Assembly (NCBI RefSeq): GCF_013170805.1
Contig: NZ_CP051293.1
Location: 2,176,001 to 2,240,000 of the forward strand
From: Mesorhizobium sp. NZP2077
Lineage (GTDB): Bacteria > Pseudomonadota > Alphaproteobacteria > Rhizobiales > Rhizobiaceae
Length of the DNA: 64,000 nt
Reading direction: 5' to 3'
Below are positions 24,788 to 33,943 of this stretch, one piece after another; positions within the stretch are counted from its first letter, which is position 1, and the number at the start of each line of letters is the position of its first letter. Under the pieces are notes generated by a model. It searched no databases, was not told where the DNA came from, and was given only the letters and a program-made list of their open reading frames with translations. The position numbers were made by a program, and so were the translations under genes.

Positions 24788-27783
24788 GCACCTATCGCGT
24801 ATCCGGCAAGGGCCGCGTCGATCACAACCGGCCGGTCCGCTTCACCTTTAACGGCGAGAACTTCGAGGGCCGCCAGGGCGACACGCTGGCCTCCGCGCTG
24901 CTCGCCAACGGCGTGCATCTCATCGGCCGCTCGTTCAAGTATCACCGCCCGCGCGGCTTCCTCTCCGCCGGTTCGGAAGAGCCAAATGCGCTTGTCGGAG
25001 TCAATCGTGGCGTCGGCCGGGCCGAACCTAACACCCGCGCAACAGTGCTAGAAATCTTTGACGGCCTGAACACCGTCAGCCAGAACCACTGGCCGTCGCT
25101 GAAACGCGATGTCGGCGCCATCAACGATCCGCTCTACATGCTGTTTTCGGCAGGCTTCTACTACAAGACGTTCATGTGGCCGAAGTCTTTTTGGAACAAG
25201 GTCTACGAGCCGATCATCCGGGGTGCCGCTGGTCTCGGCAAGTCGCCCGCGGTTCCCGATCCGGACACCTATGCCAGCCGCTATGCGCATTGCGACGTGC
25301 TGGTGGTCGGCTCAGGTCCTGCTGGTCTTGTGGCAGCTCTGGAAGCGGGAAAGAGCGGCGCCAAGGTCATCCTTGTCGACGAGAGTCCTGAATTTGGCGG
25401 CTCGCTGCTCGGCGAGCCGGATGCGGAAATTAACCACCTGTCGGCATGGGACTGGCTGCTGGAGACAAACGCCGCGCTTGCCGCGATGAAGAACGTCACG
25501 CTGCTGAACCGCACCACCGCTATCGGCTATTATCACCAGAACTTCGTCGGCTTGTGCCAGCGCCTGACCGATCATCTTTCCGAACTGCCGGACGGCGCGC
25601 CGCGCGAGCGGTTATGGAAGGTGCGGGCAAAGCAGGTCGTGCTCGCGCAAGGGTCTATCGAAAAGCCGCTGGTGTTCGACGGCAACGACAGGCCAGGTGT
25701 GATGCTGGCTGGCTCGGCCCGCGTCTATCTCAATCGTTACGGCGTCAAGGTCGGCAACCTGCCGGTGGTCGTCACCTCGCACGACTCGGCTTGGCTCGCC
25801 GCTTTCGATATGGCCCAGGCCGGCGCAAAGGTTGCAGCGATCGTGGATATCCGCGCTCGGGTTCCGAACTACTTCGTTAAGCGCGCCAGGGCTTTGGGTA
25901 TCGAAACGCTGTGCGGCTGGACCATAAGCGGCACCAAGGGCCGGCATCGCGTCACCTCCGTGCGGGTCAATCCGGTCAGCGCCGGTGGCCATGTCGGTCC
26001 AGCCCGGACGATCGCCTGCGATGCACTGCTGATGTCGGGCGGCTGGACGCCGAGCGTGCACTTGTTCTCGCACACCAAGGGCAAGCTCGACTGGAGCGAC
26101 GAACGACAGATGTTCCTGCCGGGCGCGCGCACTGAAGACAGCCGGTGTGCCGGCGCCGGTAACGGCAAATTCGGTCTGGAAGAGTCTCTGATGGAAGGCG
26201 CTTCGGCAGGAGCCGCCGCGGCGATCGATGCCGGCTTCAGCGCCAGCGCCGGTTCCTACTCGGTGGAAGGCGAGGTGCTGTGCATTGGTGCCAGCAACCG
26301 CGAACTGCCGTCGGACAGGAGCGCATCCTGGGCCAAGGCCTTTGTCGACTTCCAGAACGATGTGACCGCCAAGGACATTCGACTTGCCGTCCGCGAGGGG
26401 TTCAAGTCGATCGAGCACATTAAGCGCTACACCACCACCGGCATGGCTACTGACCAGGGCAAGACGTCGAATATGAACGGCCTCTCAATCGCGTCGGACG
26501 CGGTTAAGCGACCATCGCCGTCCGTCGGGCTGACCACGTTCCGCCCGCCCTACACGCCGACCACCTTCGGCGCCTTCGCCGGCTACAATCGCGGCGACCT
26601 GTTTGAGGTGACGCGCAAGACAGCGATCGATAGCTGGGCTGAGGAGAAGGGCGCCGTCTACGAGCCAGTCTCTCTTTGGCGGCGCGCTTGGTATTTTTCG
26701 AAACAGGGCGAGGACATGCACCAGGCGGTGGCGCGCGAATGCCGGGCGACGCGCCAGTCGCTCGGCATGTTCGACGCATCGACGCTCGGCAAGATCGAGA
26801 TCGTCGGTCCGGATGCGGCTGAGTTTATGAACCGTATGTATACCAACGCCTGGACCAAACTCGCGCCAGGGCGGCTGCGCTACGGACTGCTGCTTGGCGA
26901 GGACGGCTTCATCCGCGATGACGGCGTCATCGGCCGGCTTTCGACGGACCGCTTCCATGTCACGACCACGACCGGCGGCGCCGCGCGGGTGCTCGCCATG
27001 ATGGAGGACTATCTGCAGACCGAATGGCCCGATCTGAAGGTGTGGCTGACCTCGACCACGGAACAATGGGCGGTGATCGCGCTGAACGGGCCGAACGCCC
27101 GCAAGCTCATCGAGCCGCTGGTCGAAGGCATCGATCTAGCCAACGAGGCGTTCCCCCATATGTCGGTCGCCGAGGGCAGGATCTGCGGCGTGCCAACCAG
27201 GCTGTTCCGCGTCTCTTTCACCGGCGAACTCGGCTTCGAGGTCAACGTGCCGGCGCGCTACGGCCGCGCCGTCTGGGAAGCGCTGTACGATGCTGGCCGC
27301 AAATACGGCATCACACCCTATGGTACCGAGACAATGCACGTGCTGCGTGCCGAGAAGGGCTACATCATCGTCGGCCAGGACACCGACGGCACGGTGACGC
27401 CGGAGGATGCGAGCCTTGCCTGGGCCATCGGCAAGACCAAGCCGGATTTCGTCGGCAAGCGGTCGCTGACCCGCCCCGACATGCTCATGGCCGACCGCAA
27501 GCAACTGGTCGGGCTGCTGACGAGTGATCCCAAGACCGTGCTGGAGGAGGGGGCTCAGATCGTCCTCGACCCGAATCAGAAGGTGCCGATGAAGATGGTT
27601 GGTCACGTCACCTCGTCCTACTGGAGCGAGACGCTCGGACGCTCCATCGCGCTCGCCATCGTCGAAGGCGGGCGGGCGAAGGAAGGCCAGACCGTTCACG
27701 TGCCGATGCCGGACAAGACCCATTCAGCCGAGATCGTCGGCATGGTGTTCGTCGATCCGGAAAACAAGCGCCTCAATGTCTAG
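24784..27783 (+). CDS. soxA: Heterotetrameric sarcosine oxidase, alpha subunit
   Basis: The largest subunit, 999 residues. Order: an N-terminal ferredoxin-like 2Fe-2S-fold domain (residues 15-100) without a cluster-binding Cys set, a NAD-binding region with VVGSGPAGLVAALEAG (about residue 176), and a C-terminal GcvT-like folate-binding half from about residue 620 (GMFDASTLGKIEIVGPDAAEF). The GcvT half forms 5,10-methylene-tetrahydrofolate from the sarcosine methyl group. The ATG at 24784 overlaps the soxD stop; a longer frame from 24601 lies over soxD. No disruption is seen. Confidence 0.96.
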   Translation: MSTYRVSGKGRVDHNRPVRFTFNGENFEGRQGDTLASALLANGVHLIGRSFKYHRPRGFLSAGSEEPNALVGVNRGVGRAEPNTRATVLEIFDGLNTVSQNHWPSLKRDVGAINDPLYMLFSAGFYYKTFMWPKSFWNKVYEPIIRGAAGLGKSPAVPDPDTYASRYAHCDVLVVGSGPAGLVAALEAGKSGAKVILVDESPEFGGSLLGEPDAEINHLSAWDWLLETNAALAAMKNVTLLNRTTAIGYYHQNFVGLCQRLTDHLSELPDGAPRERLWKVRAKQVVLAQGSIEKPLVFDGNDRPGVMLAGSARVYLNRYGVKVGNLPVVVTSHDSAWLAAFDMAQAGAKVAAIVDIRARVPNYFVKRARALGIETLCGWTISGTKGRHRVTSVRVNPVSAGGHVGPARTIACDALLMSGGWTPSVHLFSHTKGKLDWSDERQMFLPGARTEDSRCAGAGNGKFGLEESLMEGASAGAAAAIDAGFSASAGSYSVEGEVLCIGASNRELPSDRSASWAKAFVDFQNDVTAKDIRLAVREGFKSIEHIKRYTTTGMATDQGKTSNMNGLSIASDAVKRPSPSVGLTTFRPPYTPTTFGAFAGYNRGDLFEVTRKTAIDSWAEEKGAVYEPVSLWRRAWYFSKQGEDMHQAVARECRATRQSLGMFDASTLGKIEIVGPDAAEFMNRMYTNAWTKLAPGRLRYGLLLGEDGFIRDDGVIGRLSTDRFHVTTTTGGAARVLAMMEDYLQTEWPDLKVWLTSTTEQWAVIALNGPNARKLIEPLVEGIDLANEAFPHMSVAEGRICGVPTRLFRVSFTGELGFEVNVPARYGRAVWEALYDAGRKYGITPYGTETMHVLRAEKGYIIVGQDTDGTVTPEDASLAWAIGKTKPDFVGKRSLTRPDMLMADRKQLVGLLTSDPKTVLEEGAQIVLDPNQKVPMKMVGHVTSSYWSETLGRSIALAIVEGGRAKEGQTVHVPMPDKTHSAEIVGMVFVDPENKRLNV

Positions 27784-27792
27784 GAGACGACC

Positions 27793-28353
27793 ATGCTGCA
27801 GGAACGTCACCCGCTGATGGGTCACCGCATCTCACTGGCCGAGGGGGTCTCCCTCGTTATCCACGACGCCGAGGATTCTTCGCGCTTCAACCTCCGCATC
27901 GCGCCGGAAAATCTGGGAGCTGCCTCGAAGGCTTTCGGCTGCGAACTGCTGGCGACGATCGGCGCGACCGCGACTTCGGGTGGCAGGCTGGCGCTTTGCC
28001 TTGGCCCGGACGAGTGGCAGCTCTATGCGCCTCTCGCTGAGAGCCGCTCCATCGAAACCACTTTCGCCGCGCTCTATGCCAGCTGCCCGCACAGCCTGGT
28101 CGATGTCGGTCATCGCGAGATCGGCATCGCCGTCGAAGGTGCTGCCGCGGTGCTGGCGCTGCGCTCGGCCTGCGCCTTCGATTTCGACACCATGCCATCG
28201 GGCACCGGAACACGCACGATCTTCGACAAGGCGCAGATCATCCTGATCCGCCACGACGAAAACCGTTTCCGCATCGAGGTCTGGCGCTCTTTCGCCGATC
28301 ACGTCTGGGGACTGTTGCAGGCCGCCAGCCGCGAAATCGCGCTCGGCATCTGA
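27793..28353 (+). CDS. soxG: Heterotetrameric sarcosine oxidase, gamma subunit
   Basis: A 186-residue subunit with a fold related to the GcvT C-terminal part, needed for assembly of the complex. Recognisable blocks are LCLGPDEWQLYAP and SLVDVGHREIGIAVEG, followed by GTRTIFDKAQIILIR. It follows soxA by nine bases with GGAGACGACC before the ATG. The gene lies between soxA and glyA. Confidence 0.93.
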   Translation: MLQERHPLMGHRISLAEGVSLVIHDAEDSSRFNLRIAPENLGAASKAFGCELLATIGATATSGGRLALCLGPDEWQLYAPLAESRSIETTFAALYASCPHSLVDVGHREIGIAVEGAAAVLALRSACAFDFDTMPSGTGTRTIFDKAQIILIRHDENRFRIEVWRSFADHVWGLLQAASREIALGI

Positions 28354-28370
28354 GAACATAGGACAAGCAA

Positions 28371-29645
28371 ATGACCCTTCACCAGACACAGATGAACGCA
28401 ACGCTCAGCGACGCCGAAATCGCTGCCTCCATAGGTCGCGAACTTGAGCGCCAGCAGAACCAGATCGAATTGATCGCATCGGAAAATATCGTCTCCAGCG
28501 ACGTGCTTCTGGCGCAGGGGTCGGTGCTGACCAACAAATACGCCGAGGGCTATCCGGGACGCCGCTACTATGGCGGTTGCGAATTCGTCGATGAGGTCGA
28601 GACGATCGCCATCGACCGCGCGAAAAAGCTGTTCGGCGCTGGCTTCGCCAATGTCCAGCCGCATTCAGGCGCGCAGGCCAACCAGGCGGTGTTCTTGGCG
28701 CTGCTCAACCCGGGGGACCGCATCATGGGCATGTCGCTGGCGCATGGCGGGCATCTCACCCATGGCTCGCCGGTGACGATGTCGGGCAAATGGTTTGACG
28801 TTGTCAGCTACGAGGTGCGCCAATCTGACCAGCAGATCGACTACAATCTGCTCAGGCAGAGAGCTCTGGAAACCAGGCCGAAACTCATCATCGCCGGCGC
28901 CTCGGCCTATCCACGCGCCATCGACTTTGCGGCTTTCCGCAGAATCTCCGACGAGGTCGGCGCCTATCTGATGGTCGACATGGCGCACTATGCCGGATTG
29001 GTCGCTGCCGGCCTCTATCCAGACCCGCTGCCGCATGCCCATGTGGTAACCACCACGACGCACAAGACGCTGCGTGGCCCGCGCGGCGGCATGATCCTGA
29101 CCAATGACGAGACGCTGGCGAAGAAGTTCAACTCGGCTGTGTTTCCGGGCAATCAAGGCGGCCCACTGATGCACGTTATCGCCGCCAAGGCTGTAGCCTT
29201 CGGCGAAGCCTTGCGCCCCGACTTCAGGGCCTATGCCGGACAGGTGGTCGCCAACGCCCGGGCTCTGTGTGAGACACTTATTTCGGGTGGTCTCGACATT
29301 GTCTCGGGCGGCACTGACTGCCACATGGTGCTGGTCGATCTGCGCCCCAAGGCCGTCAAGGGCCGTGACGCCGAGCAGGCGCTTGAGCGCGCCGGACTGA
29401 CCTGCAACAAGAACGCCATTCCGTTCGATCCCGAAAAGCCGGCGGTTACGTCAGGCGTGCGGCTCGGCACCTCGGCCGGCACGACACGTGGCTTCGGCGA
29501 AAAAGAATTCCGGCGGATCGGTGCATTGATCCTGTCGGTGGTCGATGCACTAGCCGAGGCTGGGCAGGAGGGCAATCGTGCAGTCGAAGAGAACGTTCTG
29601 GCCGAAGTCCGCGACCTCTGCCGCCGTTTTCCTATTTACCAGTAG
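28371..29645 (+). CDS. glyA: Serine hydroxymethyltransferase
   Basis: Converts glycine plus 5,10-methylene-tetrahydrofolate to serine, which are precisely the two products of sarcosine oxidase. The 424-residue PLP enzyme has [10 protein letters not shown] near the start, [13 protein letters not shown], and the cofactor-binding Lys in [14 protein letters not shown]. Starting 17 bases after soxG, it belongs to the same operon. Because organisms normally keep a housekeeping glyA elsewhere, this is probably a dedicated catabolic copy. Confidence 0.95.
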   Translation: MTLHQTQMNATLSDAEIAASIGRELERQQNQIELIASENIVSSDVLLAQGSVLTNKYAEGYPGRRYYGGCEFVDEVETIAIDRAKKLFGAGFANVQPHSGAQANQAVFLALLNPGDRIMGMSLAHGGHLTHGSPVTMSGKWFDVVSYEVRQSDQQIDYNLLRQRALETRPKLIIAGASAYPRAIDFAAFRRISDEVGAYLMVDMAHYAGLVAAGLYPDPLPHAHVVTTTTHKTLRGPRGGMILTNDETLAKKFNSAVFPGNQGGPLMHVIAAKAVAFGEALRPDFRAYAGQVVANARALCETLISGGLDIVSGGTDCHMVLVDLRPKAVKGRDAEQALERAGLTCNKNAIPFDPEKPAVTSGVRLGTSAGTTRGFGEKEFRRIGALILSVVDALAEAGQEGNRAVEENVLAEVRDLCRRFPIYQ

Positions 29646-29751
29646 CGCCAGTTCAATGGCCAAATCTTTCGCGAGTTGTGCCCTGTCCACCCGGCAGGGC
29701 GGTCTGGTGATGCACGCTTAATTCGCCAGCCTGATGGGTCGGAGCAGTCAG

Positions 29752-31149
29752 ATGTTTCTCAGTGTATTCGACATGTTCAAGATCGGCATTGGTCCGTCGT
29801 CCTCGCACACGATGGGCCCGATGACGGCAGCGGTCCGTTTCCTGCAATCGCTGAACAAGCACGCGGTAGCGCGTGGCGAAACATCCAAGCCCGCCAGCTT
29901 GCGCGTTACCCTCTATGGTTCATTGGCCTTTACCGGCAAGGGCCATGCGACGGATCGTGCCGTGGCGACCGGACTGCTCGGTTATACGCCTGCCGACCTC
30001 GACCCAGATGAGGCGGAATCGCGGCTCACGGATTTGCAACGCACCAAGACGCTGCGGCCTGTCAATCTGCCGCCGCTTTCGTTCGATCCGGGTCTTGACG
30101 TTGTGTTCAACTACGGGCCGGCGTTGCCCGGCCACGCCAATGGGCTTGTTTTCGAAGCTTTCGACGCGGATACCCGTCTGTATTTCGCAGAAACCTTCTA
30201 CTCGATCGGCGGCGGCTTCGTCGTCACGGCGGCAGAGCGGGAAGCACGTGAGGCGACACCTGCCGGCAAGGTTGCACGCTGGCCTTATCCGTTCGACACA
30301 GCGGCGTCGATGCTGCGGATGGCCAGGGACACTGGCCTTTCGATCGCGGCGATGAAGCGGGCCAACGAGCTCGTGGTACGCCAGCCGCGCGACCTCGATG
30401 AGGGCGTGGCACGGATCTGGGCGACGATGAGCGCCTGCATCGACCGTGGGCTTGCGCTTGATGGCGAACTGCCGGGCGGCCTTCGCGTCAAGCGGCGCGC
30501 CAAGAAGATCCTTGAGCAACTCCAGCAGGAACGCGGCTCAAATCGTGCCCAGCCGCACGTCGCGTCCGACTGGCTCAGCGTCTACGCCATGGCGGTGAAC
30601 GAGGAGAATGCGGCTGGCGGGAAAGTAGTGACTGCGCCAACCAACGGTGCTGCGGGCGTCGTTCCGGCGGTGCTGCGCTATTATCTCGACCATTGCGTAG
30701 GCGCCGACCCGGCGAGGGTGTCTGAGTTCCTTTTGACTGCCGCCGCAATCGGCGGGCTGATCAAGCACAACGCCTCGATCTCGGGCGCGGAAGCCGGCTG
30801 CCAAGGCGAGGTTGGGTCGGCTGCCGCAATGGCCGCCGGTGGGCTATGCGCCGTTCTCGGGGGCACACCGGAGCAAGTGGAAAACGCGGCCGAAATCGCG
30901 CTCGAACACCACCTCGGCATGACCTGTGATCCAGTTGCAGGGCTTGTCCAGGTGCCCTGCATCGAGCGCAACGGCATCGGTGCTACCAAGGCGGTGGCGG
31001 CCGCGTCCCTCGCGCTTCGAGGAGACGGCTCGCATTTCATGCCGCTCGACAATTGCATCGAGGCGATGCGCCAGACCGGCGTTGAGATGAGCACCAAATT
31101 CAAGGAAACAAGCCTCGGCGGCCTCGCCGTCAACCTGCCCGAATGCTGA
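29752..31149 (+). CDS. sdaA: L-serine ammonia-lyase (iron-sulfur type)
   Basis: Deaminates serine to pyruvate and ammonia, completing the route from creatinine to central metabolism. The 465-residue single-chain enzyme begins [20 protein letters not shown], the diagnostic serine-binding loop. The cluster-binding Cys are visible in [20 protein letters not shown] and [10 protein letters not shown]. The start at 29752 is used because it matches the family N-terminus; an in-frame ATG lies 18 bases earlier. A weak hairpin (GCCCTG...CAGGGC, 29680-29700) lies between glyA and this gene. Transcription stops near a Tn3-type transposon end 71 bases on. Confidence 0.95.
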   Translation: MFLSVFDMFKIGIGPSSSHTMGPMTAAVRFLQSLNKHAVARGETSKPASLRVTLYGSLAFTGKGHATDRAVATGLLGYTPADLDPDEAESRLTDLQRTKTLRPVNLPPLSFDPGLDVVFNYGPALPGHANGLVFEAFDADTRLYFAETFYSIGGGFVVTAAEREAREATPAGKVARWPYPFDTAASMLRMARDTGLSIAAMKRANELVVRQPRDLDEGVARIWATMSACIDRGLALDGELPGGLRVKRRAKKILEQLQQERGSNRAQPHVASDWLSVYAMAVNEENAAGGKVVTAPTNGAAGVVPAVLRYYLDHCVGADPARVSEFLLTAAAIGGLIKHNASISGAEAGCQGEVGSAAAMAAGGLCAVLGGTPEQVENAAEIALEHHLGMTCDPVAGLVQVPCIERNGIGATKAVAAASLALRGDGSHFMPLDNCIEAMRQTGVEMSTKFKETSLGGLAVNLPEC

Positions 31150-31220
31150 GCAACGCTCCCAAGGATAGGCAGGCGCAACTCAGCCGCGCGCGGGAAGGTT
31201 TTTCGCGACTTCGACAAAAT

Positions 31221-31258
31221 GGGGTCAGAACAAGAGCAGTGCGAAATCGTACGCTAAG
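31221..31258. repeat. Left 38-base terminal repeat of the Tn3-type remnant
   Basis: Starts GGGGTC and ends ACGCTAAG, the typical length and termini of Tn3-family repeats. The tnpA stop codon lies inside it at 31254-31256, the usual arrangement. Confidence 0.9.
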
Positions 31259-32090
31259 GTCGAACGAAGTGAGCGGCTCGCCGTAGTCCAGCCGGGAGCC
31301 TCAGCGACCGGAATCCCTCCAGCAGATGCTGTTCGCTGTCCCAGGTGTAGATGCCGGTCAGATCGATGTGTTCCCAGCTCAGCGGCGAGATGTGCCTGAG
31401 CAGATAATCCGGAACCTGGCGACGCATGCTGCGCAAGTGGTTGACGACCCGTTCTATGTAGACCGTGTTCCAATGGACGATGGCGCTGACGACGAGGTTG
31501 GGGCCGGATGCGCGGAAGGCTTGGCTTTCAATTGATAGGTCCCGGATCTCTCCTCGCTCGTGGAAGAAGACGGCGCGCTTCAGCTTATGCGCGGCCTCGC
31601 CCTTGTTGAGGCCGGCCTGACAGCGCCGGCGCAGTGCTGGGCTCGAATACCATTCGATCATAAACAGCGATCGCTCGATCCGGCCAAGTTCCCGTAGCGC
31701 CTTTGCGAGCCGACTTCCCTTCGGGGATGCTGACAGCTTCTGCATCACGGCGCGCGTCGTGATCGACGCCGCCAGATGGAGCAGATCGTCCCGATGGTCT
31801 AGAATCAGAGTGGCGTTGATCGGTGCCCCGATGTGGTTCGATAGCGCCGGGTATGTATCGCCTTTGTCGAATGTGTGGAATTTCCGGTCCTTGAGGTTGC
31901 GCAGCTGAGGCGCAAAGCGGTTGCCGATCAGGGCGAACAGTCCGAAGACATGGTCGCTTGCACCGCCCGTATCGGTGAAGTGTTCCTGGATCTCGAGGAT
32001 CGTGTCCTGATCGAACAGCCCGTCGAGCACATAGAATCGTCGTGAGCGGCGGTGTGGATCGGCGTGCAAAAAATTGGATGCCGATCTGAG
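31254..32090 (-). pseudogene. tnpA: Tn3-family transposase TnpA, C-terminal fragment
   Basis: About 279 codons of the DDE domain of a Tn3-type transposase, which normally has almost 1000 residues. Recognisable parts are DTGGASDHVFGLFALIGNRF, RFAPQLRNLKDRKF, ASITTRAVMQKLSASPKGS and, near the end, ISPLSWEHIDLTGIY. The N-terminal two thirds are missing because an IS3-family element starts at 32091 and unrelated DNA follows it. The stop lies in the 38-base terminal repeat. It is non-functional. Confidence 0.88.
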
Positions 32091-32163
32091 TGCGCCCCCC
32101 GGGCCGGACAGATTGAACAAGCGGAATTGACTTGGAAGCCGGGCTTTCGAAGGATGGAAGCCC

Positions 32164-32514
32164 ATGGTGACTTATCGCACGCACAGCATCGAGTTCAAAC
32201 GTCAAGTAGTGCAGGAGTACCTCTCCGGCGAGACGCTGCATGGTCTCGCCAAGCGGCACACACTGCCGCGCAACCTGATCCGCATCTGGGTCCAGAAATA
32301 CGAGGCCGGCTCCTTCGACGAGGACGTGGCGGCGGCTGACACGATGCAGACCTATGAGGCGCGGATCGCAGCGCTGGAGCGGCTGGTAGGCCGACAAGCC
32401 TTGGAAATCGAGTTTCTAAAGGGGGCTCTGAAAAGCGCACCACGTCCCAGAAGCGGGACTACATCCGTAATCACCGGCCCGGTGGTGTCTCCATCGCTGA
32501 AGGATGCCGGCTGA
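32164..32514 (+). CDS. IS3-family transposase OrfA
   Basis: A 116-residue HTH protein: [26 protein letters not shown] begins the domain (first 20 are helix 1), [10 protein letters not shown] closes it, then a coiled coil with [20 protein letters not shown]. This coiled-coil ending resembles IS2-type OrfA proteins. The orfB frame is open upstream in the -1 frame from the CTGAAAAGC sequence near 32430, so an OrfAB fusion by slippage is expected. Confidence 0.9.
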   Translation: MVTYRTHSIEFKRQVVQEYLSGETLHGLAKRHTLPRNLIRIWVQKYEAGSFDEDVAAADTMQTYEARIAALERLVGRQALEIEFLKGALKSAPRPRSGTTSVITGPVVSPSLKDAG

Positions 32515-33311
32515 TGGGGATCGCGCGATCAACCTACTACGATCAGCCCGAAACCGCCGTGGATGACACAGAGCTCGTCGAGACGATGGGTGAGATCTCC
32601 GACAGCTTCGAAGCTTACGGCTATCGCCGCATGCAGGCGGCGCTGCGGCAGCGCGGCATCGTCGTCAACCACAAGAAGGTCAGACGGTTGATGCGCGAGC
32701 ATGATCTGCAGCCCAGGATTAGGCGGCGCTTCATCGCCACTACGGACAGCGATCACGAGTTGCCGATCTTCCCGAACTTGGCGAAGAACGTGACACCCGA
32801 CGGCCCGAACCAGCTCTGGGTGAGCGACATAACCTACGTGACGATTACGGTAGGCTTCGTCTACGTCGCTGTCATTTTGGATGCCTGGTCACGCAAGGTC
32901 GTTGGTTACGCCATCGGCCGATCGATCGACGCGCGCTTGACCGTTGCAGCATTGAAGGCGGCAATCGAACGACGAAAGCCACCGCCGGGCTGCGTCCACC
33001 ACTCGGATCGAGGCTCGCAATATGCCGCACTCCTCTACCGCAATCTTCTCGCCGAGCACGATCTTATTGGATCAATGGGCCGGCGCGGCAATCCCTACGA
33101 CAATGCGAAAGCGGAAAGCTTCATGAAGACGATGAAGGTCGAAGCCGTCTATCCGATGGCCTACGAAACCTTCGCCGACGTCGCTGAGGACCTTCCCCGC
33201 TTCATTGATGAGGCTTACAACACCCGCCGATTGCACTCAGCGCTCGGCTATCTCAGCCCACAACAGTTCGAGGACCAACAAGCCCGGCAGATGGTCAAAA
33301 CTGCGGCTTGA
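32514..33311 (+). CDS. IS3-family transposase OrfB
   Basis: The catalytic subunit, 265 residues from its ATG, which overlaps the orfA stop. It has HTH_21-like [14 protein letters not shown] and an integrase core with catalytic residues in WVSDITYV (Asp), [10 protein letters not shown] (Asp) and [14 protein letters not shown] (Glu), then [12 protein letters not shown]. In the fused product about 25 more residues ([17 protein letters not shown]...) would precede this ATG. The frame is intact, so the enzyme may be active. Confidence 0.9.
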   Translation: MGIARSTYYDQPETAVDDTELVETMGEISDSFEAYGYRRMQAALRQRGIVVNHKKVRRLMREHDLQPRIRRRFIATTDSDHELPIFPNLAKNVTPDGPNQLWVSDITYVTITVGFVYVAVILDAWSRKVVGYAIGRSIDARLTVAALKAAIERRKPPPGCVHHSDRGSQYAALLYRNLLAEHDLIGSMGRRGNPYDNAKAESFMKTMKVEAVYPMAYETFADVAEDLPRFIDEAYNTRRLHSALGYLSPQQFEDQQARQMVKTAA

Positions 33312-33341
33312 TCCTGTCCGGCCCGGGGGGGCGCACTACAC

Positions 33342-33570
33342 GCCGCCAAGTTCCTCTCGGAAGAGGATGGCCCACGCGTCACCGTTGTTGCTGGACGTGA
33401 TGCTATGTCGCCAACCCCGAATGTCTTCATGGAAGCCCTCAAGCAGCACTCCAGACCGGCAGCATTCTTGGCTTCGAAGGCGCCAGGTCCGTTGCCGGCG
33501 ATATGACGGGCTTCGAACAGCGCTGCGACGTTCTCATTCCGGCGGCGATGGAATTCTCAGCTCGCGCTGT
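33342..33570 (+). pseudogene. Glutamate dehydrogenase fragment, frameshifted
   Basis: Two overlapping reading frames together match the middle of a Glu/Leu/Phe/Val dehydrogenase. The first gives AAKFLSEEDGPRVTVVAGRD. After a frame change near 33450 the second gives GSILGFEGARSVAGDMTGFE followed by CDVLIPAAME, the well-known motif of the nucleotide-binding domain. Both ends are missing; the 5' break coincides with the IS3 right end at 33335. It is dead cargo within the Tn3 remnant. Confidence 0.75.
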
Positions 33571-33588
33571 TTGGGTGGCGGGAAGTTG

Positions 33589-33828
33589 TCATGCTGGATT
33601 CTTAAACAAGGATCGTCGTCCACCGGTTATGCATAGCCGACACGACGCCTCATCCACAGACGGCCTCGATCGGCTGAGAGAGCAACGCTCAAGAGAATAG
33701 TGCCGGACCAGGCCGTCATCGTCGATCGGAATGGCGAGTAGAGTCTTTCGTTCGTGTTCTTTGAGAAGCGCACCTCGGGCCCACTTTCCACTCCACCCTA
33801 GAACGGTAGTGGCCAAGCCTTTATCCAA
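33589..33828 (-). pseudogene. Possible LysR-type regulator C-terminal remnant
   Basis: A 79-codon minus-strand frame with a stretch LLAIPIDDDGLVRHYSLER that resembles the end of LysR effector domains (compare the common pattern AIPI-DPPLVR-LSL). The N-terminal part of such a protein is absent and the final 20 residues do not fit. If real, it would be convergent with the gdh fragment and could be part of the same lost cargo. The evidence is thin. Confidence 0.25.
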
Positions 33829-33895
33829 AGCAGCCTAGCGGTACAGGAGGCAAATGACGTATTCACAGCCAACATCCGGGCGTTCACTTTTCCGC

Positions 33896-33933
33896 CACAG
33901 CGAAAGGTTCTGAACAGCTCTTGTTCTGTCCCC
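33896..33933. repeat. Right 38-base terminal repeat of the Tn3-type remnant
   Basis: By position-by-position comparison it matches the complement of 31221-31258 at 28 of 38 bases, with the outer GCTCTTGTTCTG-T-CCCC (33917-33933) differing at one position only. Ten bases further is the stop of the amidase gene. Confidence 0.78.
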
Positions 33934-33943
33934 GGGATGCTAT

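Larger units (their letters stand above)
32091..33335 (+). mobile_element. IS3-family insertion sequence inside the Tn3 remnant, 1245 bp
   Basis: The ends are inverted repeats of about 24 bases: TGCGCCCCCCGGGCCGGACA at 32091-32110 and its complement at 33315-33335, which has one extra base in the C/G run. The element contains overlapping orfA and orfB in a -1 arrangement. No matching target duplication is visible: the left flank is truncated tnpA and the right flank is a gdh fragment on the other strand. A deletion or rearrangement therefore occurred next to it. Confidence 0.85.
31221..33933. mobile_element. Tn3-family transposon remnant, 2.7 kb, with both ends
   Basis: The left end is a 38-base inverted repeat (31221-31258) starting GGGGTCAGAACAAGAGC and ending TACGCTAAG, the Tn3 signature. 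The right end (33896-33933) matches its complement at about 28 of 38 positions, including GCTCTTGTTCTG near the outer tip. Inside are only the tnpA 3' part, an IS3-family element, a broken gdh and unrecognised DNA; no resolvase is seen. Flanking 5-base sequences (AAAAT and GGGAT) do not match, so the ends may no longer represent one transposition event. Confidence 0.85.

Noticed and set aside
31216..33938. A 5-base target duplication around the Tn3 remnant
   Set aside because: The flanks are AAAAT and GGGAT, which agree only in the last two bases.
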